From Sarcocystis neurona (Eukaryota; Apicomplexa; Conoidasida; Eucoccidiorida; Sarcocystidae): DNA of 64,000 nt. The DNA lies in NCBI GenBank assembly GCA_000727475.1, contig KL647297.1, positions 2,499,577 through 2,563,576 on the forward strand, given 5' to 3'. The translations under genes were made by a program, and so were the position numbers. Below, piece after piece: positions 35,901 to 47,900 of the stretch. Under the pieces are notes generated by a model. The model saw nothing but the letters and a program-made list of their open reading frames with translations. It was not told the origin of the DNA and did not search any database. Numbering within the stretch: position 1 is the first letter of the stretch; every line of letters starts with the position of its first letter.

Positions 35901-38900
35901 AGCAGGAACCGCGACAGGAGCAAGAATAGGAGGCGCTGCAGCAACGGCGGCAGGACATGCAACAGCAGCCGCGGCAGGCAACGCAGGAGCAGCAACTGCA
36001 GCAGGATATGCAGCAGCGCCAATTTCGCGCAAGACAGAATTAGGGACTGCAGCAGATATACTTGGAGCAGCAGCAAGAGGCTCAGGGGCAGCTGCAATCG
36101 GAAACGCCTTAGGAGGAGCCGCAGGAGATGCACCAACAGCAACAGAAAGAGGTGCAGCAGCAGCAGCACACGCAGTTGCAGCAGGACGTGGTGCATGCGT
36201 TGACCACGCAACGTACGCCGCAGGAAGTTATCCGGGGGAAGCAGTCGCACCAGTTGTTGCAGGTCGATCAGCAGCTCTTGCTGCGGTACCGGAAGCAGCA
36301 AGCGCCGCCTCCACGGCAGCAACAGGCGTTTCGCCAGTAGCAGCGGCAAATGTCTCTCCACTGGCAGCAGGAAGCGTTCCTCCTCTCGCAGCAGCAACCC
36401 TTTCTCGACCAACAGCAGCAAGCGTTACTCCAGCGGCAGCAGCAAGCGCTTCTCCAGCAGCAGCAGGAGCCAGCGTTTCACCAGTAGTAGCAGCAGCAGG
36501 CGTTTCACCAGTAGTAGCAGCAGCAAGCATTTCACCAGTAGCAGCAGCAGGAGTGAAGAAGACATTGTCCGCAGCGTTTGGCAGTGGAGGAGAAGAGGAA
36601 GGCGCAGCAGCAGGTGTGAGAAACGCTTGCCGGACGGGGCCAGCAAAAGCAGCAGGAGAGTGCGATGCAGTAGCAGGAGCAGTAATTATGGAGGCGGCCC
36701 GAGCGGTCGCAGGAGGAGAGGTGGGAGGAGCAGCAGGTTACGGAGCAGCTGGAGGAGGCGGCGCAACAGACGACGCAGCACGAGCAGCACCACCAGGCGG
36801 GGCAGCGACAACAGTAGCCGCACAAGGTGCGCTAAAATCGGCAACATGTCGTTCAAAAGCAGCAGCAGCAGGGAGTGAAGCAGCAGCAGCAGGGGGTGAA
36901 GCAGAAGCAGCAAATCACGCAGCGGCAGCAGCTGCGGCAGCAGCAGCAGGTAATCGAGCAGTAGCAACAGACAGATATGAAGCGGTTGCATCGCAGGGTG
37001 AAGGAGCAGCAGTGACGGGAGCAGCAACCGCAGCAGGACGTGTACCGGGAGCAAGTACCGTAATGACAGCAGTTCGTGCAGCAAGAGATTTACTTGATAA
37101 AACGAGGATAACAGAAGACCGACAGCCGGAGGACGCAGCCCCCGCACCGACCCAGCTCCACCAGAAAGAAAAACTGCTGCAGAGAATAAATCAGCGAGAC
37201 GATGAGAGGTACGTTGCTGCACCTTATCTGTGCTGCTACTGCTGCTGCTGGCTTCCATTTCCTTGCTGCTGCTGTTGATGGCTTCCACCTTCCTGCTGCT
37301 GCAGCAGGCTTCTCACGGTGTGCGGCTCGTGTACCACACTTCCTGCTGCAATTTCTCGCGGCTACTGCAGAAACTCACGTCTTCCTGCCGCTGCCTGTTT
37401 TCATTTTCCTGCTGCTGCTGGTGCCTTGGTCCCCTCTCTGAAGCTGCAGCAGGCCCTGTTTCAGGGTGATCGCATGACAGCGCTGCTAACGTGTCTCACT
37501 GAGCGACCGCTGCTGCGCCGTGCGGGGAGTGCACGCGTGTATATGTGTCTGTCTCTTTTGCTCAGGACGAAGAACCCACCTTTATCTATCCCCTCCCTCT
37601 CTCTCGTGTACCTCAAATTTATACATATGTACAGAAAGTCAAGATGCTGTATGTACACGTATACATACATACATATATATATATATGTAGATACGTGTGT
37701 ACGTACATACGTATACACGTGTACACGTAGGCATGCTGAAAAAACCGTGGGACTTACTGATCCTCCGTTGTCCGAATATTCGGCGAGCTCGGTAATCTTT
37801 GCGACCACGCATGTGTACTACTGCAGCTTGGGATGCTGCTGTTGCTGCTTTAAGTGCTGCTGCTGCTTGACGTGTTGCTGCTGCTGCTTAGGGCGCTGCT
37901 GCTCCTGCAACTGGCGCTTCTGCTGCTGCCTCCGGTGTGGGGCCTGGTGTAGATCTGAAGGCCGTGCTGCTGCCGCTGCTGCTGCAGTTGCTTCTACAAG
38001 CTTCTTGTACCGCCTGGGCTGCGCGGGCGCGACAGGGCGCAGCAACGAGCAGTGGGTTACGTCTCTGCGCTTCTTCTCCTGCAGTAGCACCTGCTGCACC
38101 TCCTGCTGCTGCGCCTCTTTAGGCAGTGCCGCTACCTTTTACATATACCCATCTACACATATATATGATTATATACCCATGCAGGTGTCTGTGGAAGTAT
38201 ACGTTTCCTGCCGGTACTGGCGGGGTTCCTGCTCCTGACGCTGTGATGACGCTGGCACGGCTTGTCCTGGTGATGGATCTGCTTGCGGTGCTGCGGCGGC
38301 TGCTGCGGTTGTTGTAGTTTGACGTTTATCACTGGTGCTGCAGCAGCTTTTCCATTCCTTGTGTAAAGCGAGAGAGCTGGACTCTGCTGCTCTCGCTGAC
38401 GCTGGAGTCTCACGACGTGTTTCAGTAGTAGTAGTAGTAGTAGTAAAAAGTGCCGCAGCAGATTTTTTCTATCCTGTTTAAAGCGAGAGAGCTGGATTCC
38501 TCCTACCGCTGACGCTGTAATGTGCCACGTGTCTTTCCCTGGTGCCTGCTGTGGACGCCTGGTACTGATGCTCCTGGTGCTGATGCGTCTGCTGCTGCCG
38601 CTCTGCGTGGGTCCTGGTGCTGCTGTTGTTGCTACTGCTGCGCTGAAGTGGGTTCACGGTCTTCACGCTGCTGTTGCTGCTGCCGGTTTTTGCGCTGGGT
38701 CCACAGTCCTGTGCTGCTGTTGCTGTGTTGCTGGCGCACACGCAGGTATCTGGCGCAGCTGACCCGCGAACTGCAGGCGATCGACGCGGAGCTGCTGCAG
38801 CCCGAGCCCCGGCAGTTCATTCAAAAGGCTTCGCTCCTTTCTGTGTACGTCGGCCCATGGTTCTTTTTTCCTTCGTACGAGCAGCAGCAGCAACAGTCAC

Positions 38901-41900
38901 AGCAACGCAGCAGCAGGAGTCACTGCAGACGCACACTGTCCTCCATGCCTCAGCAGCTCTCGCAGAGTACTGCTGCTGAAACTGTCGCAGCTGAAGAATC
39001 TACTGCTGCTGCTGCTGCATGTGAGTGCTTTCGCAGCGCAGCACAGAGAGGCAGGGCTCGCCACACGATGTGCGTCCCCTATGGAATAAAGCTAAACGCA
39101 CGTTGCTGCGGTGAAGCGCGGCTAGGGTAGTAATCGTCGTTAACCTTTTTTTTGTTCATGCTGCTATGCTTGCTGCTGGTGCTGCTTTGGTGTTGCTGTT
39201 GGGGTGGGCCACTTCTACGATTACCTGAGGACGCGGCAGCTCGTCGTGTGGTGGCACTCCTGCGCTTTGATGTGCTGCTGTCGCTTTGGGGCAGGGTGCA
39301 CTGGGTGTGATGGTGCTGCTGCTGCTCCTGCTCCTGCTACCAGTGCTCTTGCTGCTGCTGCTGCCGCTGCTCCTGCCGCTGCTCCTGCTGCTGTTGCTGC
39401 TCCTGCTGCTGCTTCTGCCGTTGCTTCTGCTGCTGCTGCTCTGCTGCTGGTGATACTCTTGCTGCTGGTGCTACTCCTGCTGCTGGTGCTGCTGCTCCCG
39501 CTGGTGCTGNNNNNNNNNNNNNNNNNNNNNNNNNNNNNNNNNNNNNNNNNNNNNNNNNNNNNNNNNNNNNNNNNNNNNNNNNNNNNNNNNNNNNNNNNNN
39601 NNNNNNNNNNNNNNNNNNNNNNNNNNNNNNNNNNNNNNNNNNNNNNNNNNNNNNNNNNNNNNNNNNNNNNNNNNNNNNNNNNNNNNNNNNNNNNNNNNNN
39701 NNNNNNNNNNNNNNNNNNNNNNNNNNNNNNNNNNNNNNNNNNNNNNNNNNNNNNNNNNNNNNNNNNNNNNNNNNNNNNNNNNNNNNNNNNNNNNNNNNNN
39801 NNNNNNNNNNNNNNNNNNNNNNNNNNNNNNNNNNNNNNNNNNNNNNNNNNNNNNNNNNNNNNNNNNNNNNNNNNNNNNNNNNNNNNNNNNNNNNNNNNNN
39901 NNNNNNNNNNNNNNNNNNNNNNNNNNNNNNNNNNNNNNNNNNNNNNNNNNNNNNNNNNNNNNNNNNNNNNNNNNNNNNNNNNNNNNNNNNNNNNNNNNNN
40001 NNNNNNNNNNNNNNNNNNNNNNNNNNNNNNNNNNNNNNNNNNNNNNNNNNNNNNNNNNNNNNNNNNNNNNNNCTGCTCCTGCGCTGGTGCTGTCCCTGCT
40101 GCTTCTGCTGCTTCTGCTGCTGCTGCTTCTGCTGCTGCTGCTCCTGCTGCTGCTGCTCCTGCTGCTGCTGCTCCTGCTGCCCGGAGCGTTACTGGTGTGC
40201 TGACGCTGGATGTGCTAAACATGCTGCAGGGCGTGCTACTGCTGCTGCTGGAAGCATTCTCGTTCCGCTGGGTATGTTGGTGTTCCTGCTGCTGTCGGTG
40301 GTTGCGTTCCGCTGCTGCTGCTGCCGCCGAACGTGCGTTGGACGCTTACGATGCTGCGGGATCTGCTGGTGGCCTTGCATGCAGATTGAAACCCCTGCTG
40401 CAGCGGCACCTTGGCGGGACGCTCGTCCCCTTCGGCTCTTGCGCCAATGGCTTTTGGTAAGCAAGACTGGTCTTGCTTTTCGCTGCTGCTACTGCTGGCT
40501 CATTTGCTGCTGCGCCTGCTGCTGCTGCGACACCTGCTGCTCCTCCACCTGCGGTTGGTCCCTTTTGCTCCTGCTCTGAGCCTGCTACTGCTGCTGCTGC
40601 TGCAGGTCCTGCCTCTGCTGCTGCGACTGCTGCTGGCAGCTGCACAGCACACCTGCTTTGCAAAAAGCCGGCTGTCGCTGACTATACTGAGGACTGCTAC
40701 CTCTGTCTGCTGGACCTGCTGCTGGTTCCTGCCGTTTTGGCGGTGGCTAATCTCTGTAGAGCTGCTGTTGCTATTCTTGGCTGGTAGTGCTGCTCAGATC
40801 TGCTGGTACTTTTGCTGTCTTCTGCTTTTGCTGATGCTCTTGTGTGCTGCTGGCGTTCGATTCTCCCCTGTTGCTGCCTCGCTCTTCTCATCCTTCCTGC
40901 TGCTGCGCTGTTGCTGCTGCGTCTCGCTGTCGCTGTTTCCCGCTGCTGCTGCTTCTCGTTGCTGTTGCTCCTCGTTGCTGCTGCTCGTCGTTGCTGCTGC
41001 TTCTCGCTGCTGCTGCTCCGACCGCTGCTGCGCCTCGTTGCTGCTGCCTCTTGCTACTGCAGCTCCTCGCTGTCATTGTTTCTCGCTGGTGCTGTTTCTG
41101 GCTGCTGGTGCTTCTTGGTGCTACTGCTGTTTTTTGTTGTTACTGTCCGGCACTGGTGCCGCTAGTCTTTGCTGCTGCTTTGCCGTTTGCTATCTGCGCT
41201 GTTGCTCTTCTGTGACGCAGCTGTTGCCCCCGGTCGCTCTTGGTTTTCTAGTGCCAGTACGTGCTGCTGCGCGGCCCTGCGGCGTTGCCGCTTCTAATGA
41301 CTGCTGCTGCTGTCCCCGTGTTGCTGCTGCTGTGTTGCGGTGCCGGTGGCGCAGGATAAGAGGAAGTGACATTGATTCTTGTCTTGTGCTACCGGAGTGC
41401 GAAGGCCGTGCGCCACAAATATCCAAGCTTCGCGTGGTACGGGAGAGCAGCAACAACAGCAGCAGCATGCCAGCAGTGCAGCAGCGGCAGGGGCAGCCAT
41501 GTTGCTGCAGCAACAGCAGCACCAGCAACAGCAGCACCAGCACCAGCAGCGGCAGCAACCGCAGCTGCAACACGCCAGTAGCGCAGCAGGGACAGCAGCG
41601 TTGCAGCAGCAGCAGCAGCACGTCAGGAGTTCGCCTGCATTAGCGGCAGCATGCCAGTCACCTGCAGCAGCAGCAGCATCATGGCAGTACCGCAGCAAGG
41701 GCGGCAGCAGGGTTGCTGCAGCGCAGCAGCAACATGCCAGTGGCGCAGCAGGGACAGCAGTGTTGCAGCAGCAGCAGCATGTCACGAGTTCAGCAGCAGC
41801 ACCAACGGCTTGCCAATAGTGCGGCAGGGACAGCAGTGTTGCAGCACCAGCAGCATGTTAGGAGCTCACGTACATCAGCAGCAGCATGTCAGTAGTTCAC

Positions 41901-44900
41901 CAGCAGCAGCAGCGCCAGCGGCTTGCCAACAGTGCGGCAGGGGCGGAACTGTTATCGCAACAGCAGCGCGCCAGTAGTGCAACAGGGGCAGCACTGCTGC
42001 AGCAGCAATAGCAGCGGCAACGGAGACGACGAGGAGGACGAGGAGATAATGAGGGAGGAGCGTTAGCCGAGTAGCGCGAAGCGGCTACGGCAGCATCAGA
42101 AGAGCGGCAATGCCACCGGACAGCAGACTAGCACCAGAGCAGCGCAGCAGCTCAGCGGAGCAGAGCCGCAGCAGCAGGAACACACCGTAGCCACCGGGCA
42201 GTACAGACAGGAAAAGCAGCAGCGGTATGCGCAGACAGAGTGCCGCGGGACGGCAGCAGGAACAGCAGCAGCAGCAGCAAATGCTGCATACTAACCGTAA
42301 GCGGCCGTCAGCAGCAGCAGCAAGAGCGTGTATACCAACCGCAGGTGGTCGCCGACAGCGGGAGCAGGGGAACAGTAGCCCTGCGAGTCCCAGTAGCAGA
42401 GACAGTAGGCGCGTAACTCAAGTAGCAGCGACCTCACAGCAGCACCAGCATAGACAGCGATTTTGACGCGGGGGACTGGCTGCTGCAACCGTAACAGCAC
42501 CCAGGTCGTCGCGCAACAGGAGCTACACGGCAGCCGCGCACCTGCAGCAGTGCAGCAGCAGCATCCTCCTGCGAGGCGCAGTTTCACAAGAAGGGTGCAC
42601 CGCGTAGAATCAGCAAGAAGAGCAGCTGCAATAGCTCTGCACCTCCATATCCAGTCGAAAATATAACGCGTGCTGCGTTTTTCTCTGCGCGCGTGCTGCA
42701 GGTGAAGGAGCTGATTGAGAGACACGGGATTGGCAAGGCAGTTGTGGTACCTGCCCAAGTACCTATAGCCAAGGTAAGCGCCAGGCTTTTCAGAAGCACC
42801 AAACCTGGCTGCTGCTGCTGCTGTTCTGCTCCTGCAACTGGTGGCGCTCTCCGTTGGGTACTGCTTCTCCTGTTGCTGCTTGGTCTGCTGCGGTTGCTGC
42901 TGCTGCCGCCCTCGCTGATGCTGCTGTTGTCGCTGTGGCTGCCGCACGTGGTGTTGGAGCGGGTCTTGGGGCCACTGCTGCTAGTAGTGCTGTTGCTGCT
43001 GCGTCTGTCACTTCTGCCGATACGTCTCAGCGAATACTCGGCCGCTTCTACTATTTTTTACCGCTGTTGGTATCCTACCGCTGGAACTGCTATTGCTGGT
43101 GGGATTGGCGCAGTTGCTGCTGCTATCTGTCACGTGCCCTGTGTGAGTCGTGCGAGGGGTGTGGTCGGCAGTGGGGTGTCTGTACACCGCAAGACCAGTA
43201 GTGGTGAACGTTTCGTATTGGCTTCATCACAGACAAGAGTCAAATTCTGCTAATCTCCTCGTGGAAAGAGAGGGGTTGCTTCCTACTCCCCCGGTAGCAA
43301 TATCCTGCTCTGGCCGCGGTCTGCGTCAGGGGACGTGGTGCTCTGCAGTGTACGTACACCTGAGTTGACTGTCGGGGGGCTGCGTGTATGCGAGACTCAC
43401 TTCTTGCGTCGACGCAGCTGTCTACAAGTCGGTGCTAATGTAACAAAGAGACATCGTAGAGTTCCAGCAGGTTCTCTCCATACGTACATATATATATATG
43501 CGTATATCCACATACATATCACTGGTCTCTGTAGCTGTAGTAGTAGACACGTATGAAGCATCTATATACCTCTATATTTCTCTGCCATTTGTTGCTCTAC
43601 TAGTAGACGTATCTGAGGCATCTGTATACCTATACATACATACATACGTATCTGAGGGATCTACACACCTATACGTTTCTCTGGCATTTTTTGGTCTACT
43701 ACTACTACTATTACTACATTTCTCCGGCACCTGTTGGCCTACCTGTAGACATATCTTAGGCATGTATAATAGACTTATCCATTTCTCTGGCATTTGTAGG
43801 TGTTGTACTCGTCGAAGTATCTGAAGCGTTGGGTCTGCGCCGCTTCCCGGCATCGGGAATGCGGTGCGCAGCAGCTACCGCGCTTTGGCGGCGAGGGAAC
43901 GTCGCGTCCTTTTTCTGCTGTGGGGTGGTGCCGCATGCGTGCACGGTTGGGGTGTCTGTACACCAGGTTTCGCAGGAAGAGGGGGGCAGCAGCTTAATCG
44001 ACATTAGCATTAACAACTGCGCGGCTCTTGAAAATTCGCTTTTCGTGCAAACGCTCGGTTCCCTGGACTGGCGTGTGCGCCCCCTGGGACGCTTCATCAA
44101 ATTTTGGGCGGGCCGCAGGCAAATAAACAACCGGTAGGAAGCGTGCGTCTCTTGCTGCTGCTCCGCTCCTCTCGCCACGCGGAGACGGCGACAGCAGCAG
44201 TAACAGCAGCACTGCGCCGAAGACGAACTTGCCCAGCAGCAGCAACAGCAGACCCACCAGCTGCCACTGTCCCTCTCCGCTTGCATCTCCCGTCTATATA
44301 CTTCTGTGTAGGTATCCTTGACAGACACCTCGCGCATGCACCGCACGTATCCACACACACTTATCTGTATACACACGCATGCACATATGTACCGGAGACT
44401 GCGGAAACCCGACGCAGCTGCTGCTCGCTTCTTAGCTTCTCTTCTCTCTCTACGCAGACAGACACGGGGCGCGCGCGACGGGGAGCACCCGCTGGTGAGT
44501 CGACTCTTCAGGCTGCAGTTAGAAAACACATGTGCATGCGTCTTATATCGTCGGACAAATAGACGTCCACGTGCCTCGTGGAAGGCGGTGCATGCGTATA
44601 TGTTGTATAAGGATGTGTGATTTCTTGTTCGATCCCTCCGTGCGGCCAGTCAGCGTCGTCGTCCGTCTGACGCACCGCTGCCGCTACGGATATGCGTAGT
44701 AAAAAACCTCATCGATCAGCTTACGTACATTCGAATAGAGGAAGATTACGTGCATGCGTCTAAGTAGATCTTCTCGAAAGAAAGACGGAGAGGAATGTCT
44801 CCACACTCTTCGTGGAGAATTTCCACAAAGTCACACAGGTAGACCAGAGGCGCTCTATGCACCACCACGCCGGTGTATACGACGGAGAGGTGCTGCTGCT

Positions 44901-47900
44901 GCTGTCTCTCTCTGCCCCTGTTTATACGGACATATCTTTTGGTGGGTTTAGACATAGGAGTGGCGTAGCGAGTTCTATCTGTAGTTGTGTCTACACCGCC
45001 TTCCACGTTTGAACTTCTTGTGCGAACGACTACGCTGTGGACGGGAGAGGAGCGGCCACATACATGTATATCTGTACATATGTATATACATGCGTGCACA
45101 CTGGCATATATACGTATATATGTATATGTGTATGTATATAGACGTTTGTATGGTGGATAGATTGGTTTGTGTCAGTCTGAGTGGACTGGTGTGGATAGCT
45201 GCTCTTCGCGTCTCGGTGTGTGTGCGGCATAACATTGCAGCCTGCAGCTGGGGACCTCCTGCCACATTTCTGCTGCTGCTGGCCTGTCACGTGAAAGTCT
45301 GCAGTCTTCTTTTTGGTGGCTTCTTCTTGCTCTTTGAGTTGCATGCAGCGCCGAAGGCACGCTGAGCACGTACACGCTGATGCTGCAGCTGTTCTTCTTT
45401 CTTCAGGCCCGCGACCCGCCGATCCTGCCCCCCTACACGTATGTTTTCTCTCCATCTGCTGCGCTGCTTCTGCTGGCAGCTGTTCTCCTTGGCTGCCTGC
45501 ATGCCGTCTACTCGCCTCTGAGTTATTCCTCTTCTTCTTCGTCTTCTTCTTCTGCTTCTCTTTGTCGATAACGCAGTGGCTCATTTTCTTCGCGGCCGTC
45601 TCTCGACGTGCAGCTCCTCCGGTGTTCGTGCTTTCGAATGTGCGGCTGCCCAGTTTGCTCGCAGGGTGCCAGCAGCACGCCCTGCTGCACTGCTGTTGCT
45701 TTGCTCGTCTTGCCGCTGCTAGGCGACGCTGCCGTTTGCAAGATGCTTCGCTGCTGCTGCTGCTCCTGCTTTTAAAGTGTTGCTGGGACAACTGCGCGGC
45801 TCCTTGAACGGGTGCTGCTGCCGTCTCCACACGCGCAACGCCGCCGCTACGAGCCTCTGCTGCCAGGCCCCTTCTCTTGTGACGTTGCTTCTTGTTGCTG
45901 CTTTGGCTGCTGCTTTTCCTAGTACAGACCCTGCTCCTGTCTGTGTCCCGGCTACCGCTGTTGCCACTGCCACTGCTGCTGCTACCGCTGCTGCGCCTGC
46001 CACCGCTGCATCTTGCTCTTCTTTGCTGCTGCTTGTGCTGTTGGCTGACACTGCTGCCGCGTGAGTGTCACCTGGAAGGCTTCAAGGACTTCTGCTGCTG
46101 CTGCTGCATTTGCTGCTGCTGCATTTGCTGCTGCACCTGCACCTGCTGCTGGTGTACCTGCACCCGCTGCTGCTCCTGCTGCTGGTGTACCTGCACCCGC
46201 TGCTGCTCCTGCTGCTGGTGTACCTGCACCCGCTGCTGCTCCTGCTGCTGTGCACCAGCACCCGCTGCTGCTCCTGCTGCACGTGGAGCAGCACGCTTTG
46301 TTGCTGCTGCTGCTGCAGTCACCGCACGTTTTGATCCGTACTCCCCCTTCAGCAGCATGTACGACTCTTCTGTGGCTGTTGTTGCGGCCGCTGTTGCTAT
46401 TGGTGAGTCTGCTGCTGCTGTGCTCCTGACTTCCTGGCATTCACACACAGACGTCACTGCCGCTGCTGCCCTGCTGCCGCTGGCGTCGCGTATGCCTGCT
46501 CCTCAGGGCGATCGAGCTAGCACCGGACGGGACGCTAGGCCGCGGAGTTGAATTGTCCCGCAGTAGCAGCAGCTGGGGCGGCAGCAGCAACAGCAGCAAT
46601 GTCGCTGTGAGCTGCTGCCGCAAATCCTGGAGCAAGGGCGACTCTAACGCGCACTCCTCTTTCTCAGAGTGGACAGCAGGAGCACCAGATGGTGACGCCG
46701 CTGCCGCTTCCGCGAGAACTGTAGCGAACAGTAGCTCTCCGTCGTCGCTGTCTTTCGCAGCAGCAGAAGCAGCAGCAGCTGGATCAGCCGAAGAAGCAAA
46801 GACAGGAGCACGAGGATCCCAAGCTGCAGCAGCAGGAGCGGCAAGAGCTGGGGAAGGAGAAGAAGCAGGAGCAGCTGCAGAAACTCAGAGGTGGGAGAAC
46901 CTGGAGGAGAGGAAAACAGAGAAAGCCGAGGAGAGAGACCCTTTCGCTGATCGCAACTTTGACGGCCTTCCTCGGCCTCTGCCCTTCGCCACAGACGCAG
47001 CGTACGTCGAACCGCAACCAACTGCAGGCAGCGCAGCAGCCGCACGCAGCAGCAGCAGCCCTGCATAGTCGCCTGCTGCAGCAGCCACATGCAGCGGCAA
47101 CCGCCAGCAGCAGCAGCAGCAACCACAGGCACCCGCAGCCGCACCGCGCAGGGGCAGCAGCCACTAGCAGCAACCGGCCGGAGCAAGGCGTGTCATAGGC
47201 AAGCCTCTCGCTGTTCACGAAAATTATATACGAGAGAACAGCGTCTGTTTGTGTCTGTGTGTCTGTCTGCATGCAACACCCTTTGCCTGCTTGGCCGTTA
47301 TATAAACGAAAAAGCGAAGGAAACGCGTGCCGCTCGGCGTCCGCATCTCTGCAGAAATTGCGAGGAACAGAGAGAGAGGCTGAGCTCGCCTGCGGACGCC
47401 CCGACAAAAAGTAGCAAGGCTTCACGGTCTGCTTCTGTGCTATGGGTCTGCGTACATACATATATATATATATGTGTACGTTTCTGAATATACTTCTGTA
47501 TTTGTGTGTGTCTGTGTGTATATCTGTACAGGTGCGTGTGTCTAGGCCGTCTCTCCACGTGAGTCTTTGTGCACGTTAATATATATCTACATGCATACGT
47601 ATTCTTACCTGTACTCATACACACGAACTTACGTATACATATATATATATATATATATGTATGTCATGAATACGGTTGTGTCTGCAAGTGATTCCATTAC
47701 GTAGACGTATTCGCACGCTTATCTCTGTCTCTACCTGCGTTTATATATGTGTACATAACTATATGTATACATATATATTAAATAAACGTATATATATTTG
47801 CCTCTCTGTTCGCTACATTCGCACACCGGCCCATATATATATATGCAGGTTCAACGCTGTTTGCCTGTATTCCTACTCATACACTCATATATCTATCTGT

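Noticed and set aside
44457..44495. Short plus-strand candidate exon between a CTCTACGCAG acceptor and a GTGAGT donor
   Set aside because: Including it either breaks the phase or inserts residues between QINNR and AEGTLSTY. Joining exon 6 directly to exon 7 gives the family consensus.
44570..44660. tRNA-like B-box (GTTCGATCC)
   Set aside because: No T-stem, acceptor stem or A-box pairing could be found around it.
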